Under the pieces are notes generated by a model, which was given only the letters and a program-made list of their open reading frames with translations, ran no database searches and had not been told where the DNA came from. Source: Vibrio injensis (GTDB lineage Bacteria; Pseudomonadota; Gammaproteobacteria; Enterobacterales; Vibrionaceae). From it: 64,000 bases of DNA. Made by a program: the position numbers and the translations under genes. The first letter of the stretch is position 1, and each line of letters begins with the position of its first letter. Positions 53,138 through 64,000 of the stretch are shown here, piece by piece. The stretch is from the NCBI RefSeq assembly GCF_001895205.1, contig NZ_BDJF01000016.1:186001-250000 (forward strand). Direction: 5' to 3'.

Positions 53138-53170
53138 TAGGCCATGCGTCCATCAAAGAGGCATGGCCTA
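53138..53170. terminator. Bidirectional hairpin between rluE and hisIE
   Basis: Perfect 10-bp inverted repeat TAGGCCATGC and GCATGGCCTA with a 13-base loop, between convergent genes. It lacks a T-run. Confidence 0.65.
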
Positions 53171-53177
53171 AGTACAA

Positions 53178-53809
53178 TTACTGATGGCGCTGCTTTAATT
53201 TATCAATCACATCACTCAAAGCTAAACCTTGATCTTGTAATAACACTAACAGATGATAAATAAGATCCGCCGATTCACTGATCAGCTCCGCCTTATCACC
53301 CGTCGCCGCCGCCAGCGCGACTTCAACCCCTTCTTCACCGACCTTCTGCGCAATGCGCTTAGTGCCGCTCGCGTAAAGGCTAGCGGTGTAGGATGACTCA
53401 GGAGAGGCAGATTTACGAGCGGCCAACAATTGTTCAAGTTGATGAAGCCAAACCAGTTGTGATTCTTCTTGGCTATCTCCGTCCCAGCAAGTCGTGGTGC
53501 CAGTATGACAAGTGGGGCCAATCGGATTGACCTTGACTAACAGAGTATCTTGATCACAATCGAGGGCCAAATTTCTTAGCTGTAAAACATGACCAGAGGT
53601 TTCCCCTTTGGTCCATAAGCGCTGTTTGGAGCGCGAATAAAAGGTCACCTGCTTGGTAGTTAGTGTCACTTTAAGGGCTTCTGGATTCATATACCCCATC
53701 ATCAACACTTGGCTAGAGTCAAAATCTTGCACAATGGCGGGAATCAGACCATCAACCTTTTGCCAATCAATACGCTCAACCAGCGCTGGCTCGATTTGTT
53801 CAGTTTGGC

Positions 53810-53813
<4 letters not shown>
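53178..53813 (-). CDS. hisI: Bifunctional phosphoribosyl-AMP cyclohydrolase / phosphoribosyl-ATP pyrophosphatase
   Basis: 211 residues, the fused HisIE found in enterics and vibrios. The N-terminal HisI domain (about 1-115) has [18 protein letters not shown] and the zinc-binding [10 protein letters not shown] and [12 protein letters not shown] cysteines. The C-terminal HisE domain (about 120-211) has [18 protein letters not shown]. These catalyse steps 2 and 3 of histidine synthesis. Last gene of the operon; its ATG overlaps the hisF stop by four bases. Confidence 0.96.
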
Positions 53814-55305
<1,492 letters not shown>

Positions 55306-55362
55306 TTATCCTTAATGCTGGCTGAGTCCATCGACTAAGCCGCGATCCTTAACCATTCAAAC

Positions 55363-55974
55363 TTACAGTTTCAAAAAATTATCAATCAGTTTTGCACCCA
55401 CTTTTGACGAGCGCTCAGGGTGAAACTGCACACCGTAATAATTACGCTGTTGAATGGCGGCGCTAAACGGCTGTCCGTAATCACATTCCGCAATGGTGTA
55501 ATCACCGACTGGAATGGCAAAGCTGTGTACAAAATAGAAATACTCATCAGGATCAATACCCGCAAATAACGGATTGCCTTGCTGAGCGGTCACCGTATTC
55601 CACCCCATATGAGGCAATGGTAAATCTTCAGTTTGCATACGCTGCACATCGCCATTCACTAAACCAAGACAATCCACCGCCTGCTGCGCTTGTTGGCCAT
55701 GCTCTTGTGAGCGTCTGCCCATCAATTGCATCCCTAGGCAAATCCCGAGAACCGGTTGCTCAAGACGCCGGATCAAGTCCACCAATTGTCCCTGCTTGAG
55801 GTTATGCATCGCTTCGCTCGCGGTGCCCACGCCAGGTAGAAACAGCTTATCCGCGGCAAGGATCACCTCTGGTCGGTACGATAAAGTGACATCGTAACCA
55901 AGTCGTTGAATCGCAAACCGTACTGAAGCGATATTGGCACATCCCGTATCAATAATGACCACCTTAGGCTTCAT
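55363..55974 (-). CDS. hisH: Imidazole glycerol phosphate synthase, glutamine amidotransferase subunit
   Basis: 203 residues. Class I glutamine amidotransferase with the nucleophilic Cys in [12 protein letters not shown] (near residue 79) and the His-Glu pair in [11 protein letters not shown] near the C-terminus. It supplies ammonia to HisF. The start at 55974 has AAAGGAG seven bases upstream and overlaps the hisB stop (TGATG). Confidence 0.97.
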   Translation of the reverse strand: MKPKVVIIDTGCANIASVRFAIQRLGYDVTLSYRPEVILAADKLFLPGVGTASEAMHNLKQGQLVDLIRRLEQPVLGICLGMQLMGRRSQEHGQQAQQAVDCLGLVNGDVQRMQTEDLPLPHMGWNTVTAQQGNPLFAGIDPDEYFYFVHSFAIPVGDYTIAECDYGQPFSAAIQQRNYYGVQFHPERSSKVGAKLIDNFLKL

Positions 55975-57047
55975 CACAATACTCCTTTGCTGCTTGGTAA
56001 CTCATTACCTTGCACTTGAATCGCTTGGCGAAGTGTACGACCAAAGGCTTTAAACAAGCTTTCAATAATGTGATGATCGTTGTCACCGTTGGAAGATAAA
56101 TGCAAAGTGCACGCTAAGGTATCCGTGAGAGAGCGGAAAAAGTGATAGACCATTTCCGTCGATAAATCCCCCACTTGCTCACGGCTAAATTGCGCGTCAA
56201 ATTTAAGATAAGGACGACCCGATAAATCTAAAGCGCATTGTGCTAAGCATTCATCCATCGGTAAGCTAAAACCAAAACGGCCAATGCCTCGCTTATCACC
56301 TAAGGCTTCTCTTAAGGCTTGGCCTAATGCCAAAGCGGTATCTTCGACTGTGTGGTGATCATCAATATGCAGATCGCCCTTAACGGTTAATTTGAGTTGA
56401 AACCCACCGTGGGTAGCAATTTGATCCAGCATGTGATCAAAAAAACCTAAGCCAGTTTCAATCTGATTACCGCCTGTTTCATCGAGATTAACCGCCACTT
56501 GAATGTCGGTTTCTTTGGTTTTACGTACTACCTGAGCGGTGCGCGCTTTGACGGTTAACTGCTTGACTATCTGCCGCCAATTGCAATTTTGTGGATGATA
56601 TTGAATCCCTTGCAGCGCCATATTTTCTGCCAATTGCAGATCGGTCACTCGATCGCCAATCACTGCTGAATGTTTAAAATCTATCTGGCCACTTTGCAAA
56701 TAAGACTTCACCAAACCCAATTTAGGTTTACGACAGGCACAATTATCTTGTTCAAAATGCGGACAAATCAGCACCTCATCAAATGTCACGCCTTGGGATT
56801 GAAAAATCTCCATCATCATCGTATGCGGCGCATCAAAATCTGCTTGCGGATAACTGTCGGTGCCAAGACCATCTTGATTGGTAACCATCACCAAGCGATA
56901 ACCCGCCTCTTGAAGCGCCAATAGGCTTGGTATCACATCAGGCTCAAACTTAAGTTTATCTAAGCGATCCACTTGAAAATCGACCGGAGGCTCAACAATT
57001 AAGGTGCCATCGCGGTCAATAAAGAGAATTTTTTGTTGTATGCTCAC
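55974..57047 (-). CDS. hisB: Bifunctional histidinol phosphatase / imidazole glycerol phosphate dehydratase
   Basis: 357 residues with a GTG start (AAGG eight bases upstream). The N-terminal HAD phosphatase domain (1-165) has [10 protein letters not shown] with the nucleophile Asp, and a zinc loop with C93/H95/C101/C103 ([13 protein letters not shown]). The C-terminal dehydratase domain has [15 protein letters not shown] and [16 protein letters not shown] metal-binding histidines. It performs steps 6 and 8. The fused form is typical of gammaproteobacteria. Confidence 0.97.
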   Translation of the reverse strand: MSIQQKILFIDRDGTLIVEPPVDFQVDRLDKLKFEPDVIPSLLALQEAGYRLVMVTNQDGLGTDSYPQADFDAPHTMMMEIFQSQGVTFDEVLICPHFEQDNCACRKPKLGLVKSYLQSGQIDFKHSAVIGDRVTDLQLAENMALQGIQYHPQNCNWRQIVKQLTVKARTAQVVRKTKETDIQVAVNLDETGGNQIETGLGFFDHMLDQIATHGGFQLKLTVKGDLHIDDHHTVEDTALALGQALREALGDKRGIGRFGFSLPMDECLAQCALDLSGRPYLKFDAQFSREQVGDLSTEMVYHFFRSLTDTLACTLHLSSNGDNDHHIIESLFKAFGRTLRQAIQVQGNELPSSKGVL

Positions 57048-57109
57048 AGGAATATCCTTTTCTTATTTTGCATTCAAGATCATTGAAGCTTGATGCCTGT
57101 TAATGCCAC

Positions 57110-58150
57110 TTATTGGTAATAATTACGCACAAAGGCGACGACTTTTTCGCACTCTTCTCGATTGCCGACAGAAATTCGCACCGCATTATCGATGGGCGAA
57201 TTACGCAGAATCATTCCATGCTCCCAAGCCGCTTTAAACAGCGCATCACCATCGGGAAACTTAACCAATAGGTAATTACCCCAGCCTTCAAATACCTCGA
57301 CACCGGACACCATTTGCAAACCGACTTGTAAATAAGCGCGGTTAGCATTGAGATCCAAAACCTGAAACTTCGTACGCGCTAAACCTGATGGAGATAGAGC
57401 TTGCAAAGCAATATCCGCCACTGGAACCGGAACCGGATAAGGGGCAATCACTTTAAGTAACAGATTAATGATCGCTGGGCTTGCCAAGGTAAAACCACAG
57501 CGTAAGCCAGCCAATGCAAATGCTTTCGATAAGGTGCGTAAAATGGCAAGATTAGGATAGGTTTGCAGCAAATCGACCGTTGACGCTTCAGGACAAAAAT
57601 CGATATAGGCTTCGTCCATCACCACAATGGCTCTATCTTGGGTCATTTCTAATAGAGCGATGATGTCTTCACGCCGAATAAGGTTGCCAGTCGGGTTATT
57701 CGGGCTGCACACAAAGACTAGTTTCACCTGCTCAAGGTTGGCCTCAATCGCGGGTAAATCGAGTTGCCAATCTGCGCTAAGCGGAACCTGTTTACGCGCC
57801 ACCCCAAAGGTTTCAGCGCTGATAGCGTACATGCCATAAGTCGGCGGACAATAAAGAATCGCATCTTGATTCGGCTCGCAAAATGCGCGGATCAACAATT
57901 CGATACTCTCATCGGCACCGCGTGAGGTCAGCACTTGCTGAGCCTCAACACCGGCATAATCGGCATAGGCTTGAATCAACCCTTGCGGTTGACAATCACT
58001 GTAGCGATTAAGACGAGCGAAATCGGTTTTATAGTGATTATCGAATGGTGATTCGTTGGCATTCAACCATACATCACCACTGCCACCAATGCGACGGGCA
58101 GATAAATAAGGCGTCAAAGCCTGAACTTGTTTTCGAGCCAATTTTTCCAT
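57110..58150 (-). CDS. hisC: Histidinol-phosphate aminotransferase
   Basis: 346 residues, pyridoxal-phosphate enzyme of fold type [13 protein letters not shown] near residues 146-157 is the aminotransferase signature, [10 protein letters not shown] near 176-185 holds the cofactor-binding Asp and Tyr, and the Schiff-base Lys is in [14 protein letters not shown] near 206-219. It converts imidazole acetol phosphate to histidinol phosphate. The ATG overlaps the hisD stop (TGATG); a gap of 62 bases precedes hisB. Confidence 0.97.
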   Translation of the reverse strand: MEKLARKQVQALTPYLSARRIGGSGDVWLNANESPFDNHYKTDFARLNRYSDCQPQGLIQAYADYAGVEAQQVLTSRGADESIELLIRAFCEPNQDAILYCPPTYGMYAISAETFGVARKQVPLSADWQLDLPAIEANLEQVKLVFVCSPNNPTGNLIRREDIIALLEMTQDRAIVVMDEAYIDFCPEASTVDLLQTYPNLAILRTLSKAFALAGLRCGFTLASPAIINLLLKVIAPYPVPVPVADIALQALSPSGLARTKFQVLDLNANRAYLQVGLQMVSGVEVFEGWGNYLLVKFPDGDALFKAAWEHGMILRNSPIDNAVRISVGNREECEKVVAFVRNYYQ

Positions 58151-59448
58151 CAGTTTTTCGCCTCTTGTAATTTCTCTATACGGATCGTGACCGCACGTCG
58201 GTGAGCATCTAATCCTTCCGCGTTAGCCATGGCAACGACTGTCGGTGCTAATGCTTTTAAACCATCCGCTGTCAGCTCTTGGACTGTCATACGCTTAGTA
58301 AAATCCGCTAAACCTAAACTTGAATAAGTTCTAGTGGAGCCGTAGGTTGGCAGCACATGATTGGTACCTGATGCGTAATCTCCGACCGATTCTGGTGACC
58401 AATTGCCTAAAAATATCGATCCAGCGTTATCCAGCAGTGGTACTAATTCACGGGGATTTTTGGTCTGAACAATCAAATGCTCTGGACCGTAATAGTTAGA
58501 GATCGCCACCGCTTGGGTCAGCGAATCAGCAATAATGATTAAACTTGACGCTAACGCCTGCTGAGCAATGTCAGAGCGAGTCAGACTCTTCAATTGGCGT
58601 TGCACAGCATCAGTTACCCGATCGGCAATCATTGGCGATGGCGTCACTAGCACCACTTGCGAGTCAGGCCCATGCTCGGCCTGACTGAGTAAATCAGCGG
58701 CAATAAATTCAGCGTCTGCGGTTTCATCAGCGATGACCAACACTTCCGATGGGCCGGCAGGCATATCCATTGCCGCTCCTTGAAAATCATTGCTCACTTG
58801 TCGCTTAGCTTCGGTCACATAAGCATTACCAGGACCAAAGATTTTATCCACTTTAGCCACGGTTTCGGTGCCATACGCCATGGCCGCAATCGCTTGAGCG
58901 CCGCCCACGTTATACACCTCATCGATATGGCATAATTTGGCAACATAGAGAATTTCATCGGCAATCGGTGGTGGTGAACAAAGCACGACTTTCCGACAGC
59001 CTGCAATTTGCGCCGGAACGCCAAGCATTAATACCGTTGAAGGTAACGGCGCACTGCCACCAGGAATGTATAAGCCTACTTTATTAATGGCACGAGTCAC
59101 TTGCTCACAAACGACACCGGGCATGGTTTCCACTTTCAATGGTTGTGGTTTTTGCGCCTTATGGAATTTGGCTATGTTACTGTACGCTTGCTGCAGAGCT
59201 TGCTTCATCTCGGCGGACAAACGCTCACTCGCGGCGTCAATCTCTGCTTGTGAAATACGTAGACTATCAGGTTTCACACGATCAAACTTTTCCGTCAGTG
59301 CCAGCAACGCCGCATCACCATCACGGCGAACTTGGCTGATCAACTCTTGTACCGTGGCGGTAATATTGACTCCTGCGCTTATCGCTGGACGCTCTAAAAC
59401 CGATTCTTGCTGAGTTTCACTCAGTGATGGCCAAACAACCGTTCTCAT
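58150..59448 (-). CDS. hisD: Histidinol dehydrogenase
   Basis: 432 residues. It oxidises histidinol to histidine in two NAD-dependent steps using zinc. Blocks: [15 protein letters not shown] near residues 128-142, [13 protein letters not shown] near 204-216, [12 protein letters not shown] near 233-244, and [14 protein letters not shown] near 257-270, the latter including the zinc-binding Gln and His. [14 protein letters not shown] lies near the C-terminus. It begins four bases after hisG. Confidence 0.97.
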   Translation of the reverse strand: MRTVVWPSLSETQQESVLERPAISAGVNITATVQELISQVRRDGDAALLALTEKFDRVKPDSLRISQAEIDAASERLSAEMKQALQQAYSNIAKFHKAQKPQPLKVETMPGVVCEQVTRAINKVGLYIPGGSAPLPSTVLMLGVPAQIAGCRKVVLCSPPPIADEILYVAKLCHIDEVYNVGGAQAIAAMAYGTETVAKVDKIFGPGNAYVTEAKRQVSNDFQGAAMDMPAGPSEVLVIADETADAEFIAADLLSQAEHGPDSQVVLVTPSPMIADRVTDAVQRQLKSLTRSDIAQQALASSLIIIADSLTQAVAISNYYGPEHLIVQTKNPRELVPLLDNAGSIFLGNWSPESVGDYASGTNHVLPTYGSTRTYSSLGLADFTKRMTVQELTADGLKALAPTVVAMANAEGLDAHRRAVTIRIEKLQEAKN

Positions 59449-59452
59449 TTCC

Positions 59453-60349
59453 TTACTCCATCATTTTTTCAATAGGTAACACAAGGATAGAACTGGCTCC
59501 CAAAGCTTTGAGCTGCTCCATGGTTTCCCAAAATAAGTTCTCCGAACTCACCAAATGCACCGCCACTTTGCTTTTATCTGCTGACAGTGGTAGTACCGTT
59601 GGGTCTTCAGCACCCGGTAATAGCGCGGTAATTTTGCAGAGCTGCTCAACGGGAGCGTGTAACATGATGTATTTTGATTCTTTGGCTTGTTGCACGCCGT
59701 GCATACGGGTCAGCAATTTATCGATCAATGCCGCTTTATCGGCCGAGAAATCACCTGAACGTTGAATAAGCATGGCTTTGGATTGGAAGATCACTTCCAC
59801 CTCTTTTAAACCGTTTGCTTCTAAGGTGGCCCCTGTTGAAACTAAATCGGCGATCGCATCAGCAAGACCAGCGCGAGGAGCGACCTCCACTGAGCCAGTT
59901 AACATACAGGTACTAAAATCGATTCCCTGTTCATCCATATAGGCTTTGAGTAATTGCGGATAAGTCGTCGCGATCCGTTTACCTTTCAAGTCTTGCGGGC
60001 TAGTGTAGGTTTGATCTTTATCCATGGCGATTGACAGACGACAGCCACCAAAGTCCATCCGACGGAGGCTGACAAATTGACTGGGCTGATTCAGCGCGCG
60101 GCGATCTAAGCGAGTCTCTTCGAGGACATTCTCACCGACAAACCCGAGATCTACCACACCATCCATAATTAATCCGGGAATATCGTCATCTCGAACGAGC
60201 AGGAGATCAATTGGCATATTCAGTGAGTGAACCACGAGTCGCTCACCCATAATGTTGAATTTCACTCCACATTTTTTCAATAAATCTTGGCACTCTTGAC
60301 TTAAGCGACCTTTCTTCTGGATAGCAATTCTTAGGCGTTGTGTTGGCAT
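59453..60349 (-). CDS. hisG: ATP phosphoribosyltransferase (long form)
   Basis: 298 residues, the long HisG that works without HisZ. Catalytic domain residues 1-225, with [19 protein letters not shown] at the start and the PRPP-binding [26 protein letters not shown] in outline. A C-terminal ACT-like regulatory domain (about 226-298) binds histidine for feedback inhibition. It is the first enzyme of the pathway and the first structural gene of the operon, controlled by the upstream leader and attenuator. Confidence 0.97.
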   Translation of the reverse strand: MPTQRLRIAIQKKGRLSQECQDLLKKCGVKFNIMGERLVVHSLNMPIDLLLVRDDDIPGLIMDGVVDLGFVGENVLEETRLDRRALNQPSQFVSLRRMDFGGCRLSIAMDKDQTYTSPQDLKGKRIATTYPQLLKAYMDEQGIDFSTCMLTGSVEVAPRAGLADAIADLVSTGATLEANGLKEVEVIFQSKAMLIQRSGDFSADKAALIDKLLTRMHGVQQAKESKYIMLHAPVEQLCKITALLPGAEDPTVLPLSADKSKVAVHLVSSENLFWETMEQLKALGASSILVLPIEKMME

Positions 60350-60391
60350 TCGTTCATTCCTTTGTTATTTATCGCGTTAAAATCAAACCGT

Positions 60392-60427
60392 AAAAAAACC
60401 CTTGGAAGAGTGCTCTCCCAAGGGTTT
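60392..60427 (-). terminator. Attenuator terminator of the his operon
   Basis: On the minus strand AAACCCTTGG, 16-base apical part, CCAAGGGTTT, then a run of T (seven A on the plus strand at 60392-60398). Upstream (60450-60500), GGGAG and CTCCC segments can form alternative hairpins, including with the CTTGGGAG arm, as required for pause and antiterminator structures. It lies between hisL and hisG. Confidence 0.88.
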
Positions 60428-60505
60428 AAAATCTAAATATACTTTTGATTTAACCACCGGGAGCGTCCTGCCTCCCGGGTATGCGTACACCTCCCGAAAG
60501 ACTGG

Positions 60506-60550
60506 CTAGGGATGATGATGGTGATGAATATTCATTACAAAATTACGCAT
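60506..60550 (-). CDS. hisL: His operon leader peptide
   Basis: 14 codons read by hand: MRNFVMNIHHHHHP, stop TAG, with five consecutive histidine codons. An internal ATG at 60535 would give the 9-residue form MNIHHHHHP. GAAAGA about ten bases before 60550 favours the longer form, while a possible promoter (TTGAAA, 17 bases, TAGAAA) would start the RNA very close to it and favour the shorter one. Stalling of the ribosome on the His codons when charged tRNA-His is scarce should open the antiterminator and let hisG be transcribed. Confidence 0.88.
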   Translation of the reverse strand: MRNFVMNIHHHHHP

Positions 60551-60661
60551 ACTGATTTATCTTTCTATGGTTTAATTCGACTGTTTTCAACACTAACTAA
60601 GCTTGAGCATTTTTGCAACTGCAAATTACAAATTTTGCCAATTTACTGCTAATGCACAATG

Positions 60662-62251
60662 CTAACGGACTATTCTGGCTTTAGATAGCCACGATAACAT
60701 CAAACAAACACCAATAAACACTACGCTTGAGGCTGCTAAAGAGGCCAATACCGACGCAGTCATGCCTAATACCACAAAACCAATCGCAGAAATAAACGCC
60801 ACCGATAATGAATAAGGTAATTGTGTCGCAACGTGATCAATATGATTACAACGAGCCCCTGTTGACGAGAGAATGGTTGTATCTGAAATCGGTGAACAAT
60901 GGTCACCAAACACCGCTCCGGCCAATACCGCACTCAGCATCGGTAGCATTAAGGCGATCTCGGTCGCTGCCGCCATATCGCCTGCAATGGGTAACATGAT
61001 GCCAAAAGTACCCCATGACGTTCCGGTTGAAAATGCCATCACACCGGATAATAAAAATAAGATCACCGGTAACCAATGCGGATTGATATTACCTTGTACT
61101 AATGAAGATAGGTAAGCCCCTGTTTTCATATCACCGATGACGGAACCGATTGTCCAAGCAAAGATAAGGATCAAAATGGCACCAAACATGGAACGAGCAC
61201 CAATCCACATCGTCATTAGTGTGTCACGTAATGGCATTTTTTGTTTGAATACCGTTACTAATGCCGCCAATAATCCCGTGGAGCCACCATAAACTAATGA
61301 GGTGCCTACATCAGTATTTTCAAATGCACCGAGAATACTAAAATCAATCCCCTCACCAGATAAAGCTTGGCCACCAGTAAACAGCATGGCACCAATGGTA
61401 GCGATAATCAGCAGAACAATCGGCAAGACCAGATCCAATACTTTACCGTTCTGACCTTCTGGAATATCAAGCTCTTCATTCAACTGATGAGCAACGGGGC
61501 TATCATTATCTTGATCGTTATCAAAACCTCGACCTTGCGATGCATTAATTTCATGACGACGCATCGGGCCAATATCCATTTGGAACCATACGACGGCAAA
61601 GACCATAAGCAGGGCAAAAATCGCGTAAAAGTTCATCGGAACAAGGCGTAAATAAGCCCCTAGAGGTGAATAATCGGTAATACCATGAGAAACCAAAATA
61701 CCGCCAATAATCGTCATTATATACGCGCCCCAGCTAGAAGCAGGCATGACAACGCACATGGGTGCGGCAGTAGAGTCTAAGATATAAGCCAGTTTGGCAC
61801 GTGATACATAAAAACGATCCGTGACTGGTCTTGAAATTGAGCCGACGGCTAAACTATTAAAATAGTCATCAACAAAAATAAACACTCCCAGAAAAGCAGC
61901 GAGTAATTTAGCACCGCGTTTGCTTTTTACGCGAACTTGCGCCCACTCGGCAAATGCACGAGTACCACCGGATAAGGTAAGCAGTGCGGTCATCATGCCT
62001 AACAATAATAAAAAGCCAACAATACTCATGTTCCAAGTATTGATACCACCATCAGCAATAAACACACTGAATACTTGACCACTGGTATAAGAAAACGCGT
62101 CAGTGACTGAATAGTTAGCCAGCAGTAAAGCGCCAATTAAGATACCAACACCAAGAGACAACAGTACTCGGCGGGTAATAATTGCTAAGCCCAATGCCAC
62201 CAGCGGGGGTAACAAAGACAAAGGCGAGGAAGCAAAATCAATTACATTCAT
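60662..62251 (-). CDS. NhaC-family transporter, probable lysine transporter
   Basis: 529 residues from the ATG at 62251; a longer frame to 62320 is less likely. About 11-12 membrane helices. NhaC-family blocks include FVDDYFNSLAVGSISRPVTDRF near 127-148, in two parts, and FGDHCSPISDTTILSSTGARCNHIDH near the C-terminus. The family is usually labelled Na+/H+ antiporter, but a lysine riboswitch lies directly upstream, and NhaC-type genes under L-box control have been predicted to be lysine transporters (LysW). I therefore prefer lysine uptake. The protein lies in the inner membrane. Confidence 0.85.
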   Translation of the reverse strand: MNVIDFASSPLSLLPPLVALGLAIITRRVLLSLGVGILIGALLLANYSVTDAFSYTSGQVFSVFIADGGINTWNMSIVGFLLLLGMMTALLTLSGGTRAFAEWAQVRVKSKRGAKLLAAFLGVFIFVDDYFNSLAVGSISRPVTDRFYVSRAKLAYILDSTAAPMCVVMPASSWGAYIMTIIGGILVSHGITDYSPLGAYLRLVPMNFYAIFALLMVFAVVWFQMDIGPMRRHEINASQGRGFDNDQDNDSPVAHQLNEELDIPEGQNGKVLDLVLPIVLLIIATIGAMLFTGGQALSGEGIDFSILGAFENTDVGTSLVYGGSTGLLAALVTVFKQKMPLRDTLMTMWIGARSMFGAILILIFAWTIGSVIGDMKTGAYLSSLVQGNINPHWLPVILFLLSGVMAFSTGTSWGTFGIMLPIAGDMAAATEIALMLPMLSAVLAGAVFGDHCSPISDTTILSSTGARCNHIDHVATQLPYSLSVAFISAIGFVVLGMTASVLASLAASSVVFIGVCLMLSWLSKARIVR

Positions 62252-62444
62252 GATCTTCAAAAACCAATAATAAATGGCAAGAGATCTACTGCAGACAAAC
62301 TGGACGACACTCGTCATCACAGCTTATGTTGAACTAAGCGAAAGGGAAGCGAACACTTCACCCAACCCTACAGTAGCGCTCCATAGTTTAACAACACAGT
62401 ACCGAGCTTTACTTGGATTATGCTCTCCAACGTATACGATACTT

Positions 62445-62590
62445 AGACTATGGCAGTGTTGTCCCTATTCGATAACAACCCCAGCAAGCCGTGTTGATCG
62501 ACGACTTACTTCGGCGGTAAGGCCTTTCACTTGGATTCATTGGCATCACCCCAATCCTAGTTACTTTTCAATACCGCACCTCTACATCGA
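62445..62590 (-). promoter_or_regulatory. Lysine riboswitch (L-box)
   Basis: Read on the minus strand, the conserved L-box blocks occur in order: GTAGAGGTGCG (around 62577-62587), GAAAAGTAAC of the loop-E/kink-turn region, AAAGGCC...GCCGAAGTAAG (GCCGAAG at 62509-62515), GGCTTGCTGGGGTTG (GCTGGGGTTG at 62476-62485), and the closing strand GGGACAACACTGCC (62451-62464). The spacing fits the five-helix aptamer. A downstream ACTGTGTTGTT (62390-62400) can pair with the closing strand ACAACAC, forming an alternative fold for switching. Confidence 0.9.
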
Positions 62591-62647
62591 GAAATCAACT
62601 TACTTAACTCTCTTAAGTAACCCATGACTCTCGCATTAGGTCATCGC

Positions 62648-62675
62648 ATTGTACTTATCATCTTTGTCAATGCAA
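62648..62675 (-). promoter_or_regulatory. Candidate promoter of the lysine riboswitch transcript
   Basis: On the minus strand TTGCAT (62670-62675), 16-base spacer, TACAAT (62648-62653). Transcription would start about 50 bases upstream of the aptamer. A perfect TTGACA overlaps this element but has no -10 at normal spacing. Confidence 0.45.
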
Positions 62676-62968
62676 CCCATAGTGAAGTTTAATTCCTTTC
62701 GATGCTCTATAAGTTGCACTCATGTGTCCGTTTCGCAATAAATGGATTATTTCATGGCTAAATCAGCCCGATTTTAAAATTAACACCGACGAACGTTGAT
62801 AGCTGCAGGATGATTATGCAATGAATATCACTAAACATAGTCGGTAAGCTTGAAAAAACTGCGCTTATGTTTAACGTAATGTTCAAATATGGTCATATTT
62901 ATGGGCTATCCTATAAACGAATAATATTAATCTTCGGTTTGTTAATCTTTTTTTACGCAATATTCGTG

Positions 62969-62997
62969 TTATTATCACATTCCAATATTGCTAGAAT
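62969..62997 (+). promoter_or_regulatory. Candidate hns promoter
   Basis: TTATTA (62969-62974), 17-base spacer, TAGAAT (62992-62997), about 55 bases before the hns start codon. Confidence 0.5.
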
Positions 62998-63053
62998 AAA
63001 TAACTAGGTTTAATATCAACTGGTAAACCATTTTAATCTCACAGGAAACAGTA

Positions 63054-63467
63054 ATGTCTGAACTAACTAAAACGCTATTAAATATTCGTAGCCTACGTGC
63101 ATATGCTCGTGATTTAACTCTAGAACAACTTGAAGAAGCACTTGATAAATTAACGACTGTCGTTCAAGAGCGTAAAGAGCTTGAAGAACAAGAAAAAGCA
63201 GCACTGGCAGAACAAGAAGCTAAGCTCTCAGCAATTGCTGAGCAAATAGCTAAAGAAGGTATCGATGTGAGTGCTTTAATTTCTGCTCTTGCTGGCGAAA
63301 CCAAAACTAAAGCAAAAAGCAAACAAGGCAAACGTGCACCACGCCCAGCCAAGTACAAATATATGGACAATGGCGTAGAAAAAACCTGGACAGGCCAAGG
63401 CCGTACACCTTTAGCGATCCAAAAAGCGTTGGATGAAGGTAAATCATTAGAAGAGTTTGCTATTTAA
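63054..63467 (+). CDS. hns: Nucleoid protein H-NS
   Basis: 137 residues. The N-terminal half (about 1-65) is a charged coiled coil for dimerisation (MSELTKTLLNIRSLRAYA, then QLEEALDKL and Glu-rich helices). A linker with KTKAKSKQGKRAPRPAKYKY leads to the C-terminal DNA-binding domain with the core motif GQGRTPLAIQKAL near residues 114-126. AGGAAACAGTA precedes the ATG. H-NS silences AT-rich genes. It faces gsk, an arrangement also seen in E. coli and V. cholerae. Confidence 0.96.
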   Translation: MSELTKTLLNIRSLRAYARDLTLEQLEEALDKLTTVVQERKELEEQEKAALAEQEAKLSAIAEQIAKEGIDVSALISALAGETKTKAKSKQGKRAPRPAKYKYMDNGVEKTWTGQGRTPLAIQKALDEGKSLEEFAI

Positions 63468-63595
63468 CTCTTTTATTTCCTCTCTACTTAATTAACGGCT
63501 CGGTATTTATTCGATACTTACCGCATCAATCAACCTTGAGGTATCACGCTCGATTAATGAGCATTCCGTTAACAAGAGAGGTTTATCTGTTATTC

Positions 63596-63624
63596 AATAA
63601 AGGCTCCGATTAGGAGCCTTTATT
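63596..63624. terminator. Bidirectional terminator between hns and gsk
   Basis: Perfect 12-bp inverted repeat AATAAAGGCTCC and GGAGCCTTTATT around a 5-base loop, between convergent genes. Confidence 0.85.
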
Positions 63625-63666
63625 ATTGTGCGCATCAAATAATCAGCCGCTGTATGTTCACTGTTT

Positions 63667-64000
63667 TTATCGTTCCCAGTAGGCTTCTTCTAAACTGTCT
63701 TCTCGCTCAGGTAATCCACGAGATAGACGGGGTGAATGTTGTACTAATACCTCATAACTGGCTCGATTAGAATATTTACATACCTGAGAGAAAGAAGAGT
63801 ACGTTAAAAATGGATACTGGTGCTTGCTAGAATTAGGTACGTTTTCTTTATGGTACTTATTCGCAGCCATATCGTGTAATAAAGCCGACAGTGCAGCATC
63901 GCCAGCACCATTGGTATTTTTAATTTTTTCAGGGCCGCCCATATATGGCGAAATATGCGAATAAACTCGGATAGGATTTTCACAACCAAGACGGCTGGTT
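63667..64000 (-). CDS. gsk: Inosine-guanosine kinase, C-terminal part (cut by window edge)
   Basis: The frame runs from the stop at 63667 to the window edge, 111 codons. It reads PIRVYSHISPYMGGPEK, then TNGAGDAALSALLHD, where GAGD is the PfkB-family catalytic motif with the base Asp. The tail, with VPNSSKHQYPFLTYSS, VCKYSNRASYEVL and PRLSRGLPEREDSLEEAYW, follows E. coli Gsk almost residue for residue. It phosphorylates guanosine and inosine in purine salvage. The N-terminal three quarters lie beyond the window. Confidence 0.95.
   Translation of the reverse strand, partial: TSRLGCENPIRVYSHISPYMGGPEKIKNTNGAGDAALSALLHDMAANKYHKENVPNSSKHQYPFLTYSSFSQVCKYSNRASYEVLVQHSPRLSRGLPEREDSLEEAYWER

Larger units (their letters stand above)
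62252..63053. other. Intergenic region between the nhaC-like gene and hns
   Basis: About 800 bases without protein genes. The left half is the lysine riboswitch leader of the minus-strand transporter. The right half has an 8-bp hairpin, TTACTTAA-CTCTC-TTAAGTAA (62600-62620), the two divergent promoters, and AT-rich DNA typical of an hns promoter region. From about 62690 to 62960 nothing specific was seen. Confidence 0.5.

Overview
The window reads as chromosomal DNA from a gammaproteobacterium of the Vibrionaceae, most probably a Vibrio or close relative. The grounds are the MukFEB condensin set with cmoM and elyC, a monomeric (about 742 residue) isocitrate dehydrogenase, an H-NS gene facing gsk, a GEMM-I cyclic-di-GMP riboswitch in front of a TfoX-like gene (the Vibrio tfoY arrangement, next to purR), and protein sequences that look vibrio-like throughout. 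Almost everything is housekeeping. I see no insertion sequence, prophage, CRISPR array, rRNA or tRNA gene.

Layout. 0-5.5 kb: the start of an RluA-type pseudouridine synthase gene (cut by the window edge), an NSS-family sodium-coupled transporter, cardiolipin synthase, cystathionine beta-lyase and DNA glycosylase I. 5.8-11.1 kb: a complete sapABCDF peptide-type ABC transporter operon. 11.2-17.3 kb: DUF2750 protein, FocA-like channel, a small TIGR02647 protein, an SDR/DUF218 pair, tdk and aspS. 17.6-20.5 kb: a DUF72 protein, cmoA and cmoB. 20.7-23.9 kb: a three-gene operon joining a lipoprotein with a retropepsin-like zinc-protease domain, a membrane protein with an inactive-transglutaminase-like periplasmic domain plus a 7TM domain, and an ATP-grasp amino-acid ligase. 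24.0-31.3 kb: the minus-strand cmoM-mukF-mukE-mukB operon, with elyC divergent. 32.3-34.6 kb: a candidate small RNA, purR, and tfoY with its c-di-GMP riboswitch. 34.9-43.6 kb: an alpha/beta hydrolase, glgC-glgA, topA, yciN and aroA. 43.8-49.9 kb: a glycine-zipper protein, aat-bpt, infA, clpS-clpA and cspD. 49.9-53.1 kb: icd and rluE. 53.2-60.6 kb: the whole histidine operon hisGDCBHAF(IE) with a histidine-rich leader peptide and attenuator. 60.7-64.0 kb: an NhaC-family transporter behind a lysine riboswitch, hns, and the end of gsk.

Functional groupings. Three enzymes of wobble-uridine cmo5U/mcmo5U synthesis (CmoA, CmoB, CmoM) lie within 13 kb. Aat, Bpt, ClpS and ClpA make up the bacterial leucine N-degron pathway within 5 kb. 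Three cis-acting RNA devices can be read directly: the c-di-GMP-I riboswitch with competing helices ahead of tfoY, the L-box lysine riboswitch ahead of nhaC (which points to lysine uptake rather than proton antiport), and the his attenuator. The least understood system is the retropepsin/7TM/ATP-grasp operon at 20.7-23.9 kb, which is preceded by an unusual double hairpin.
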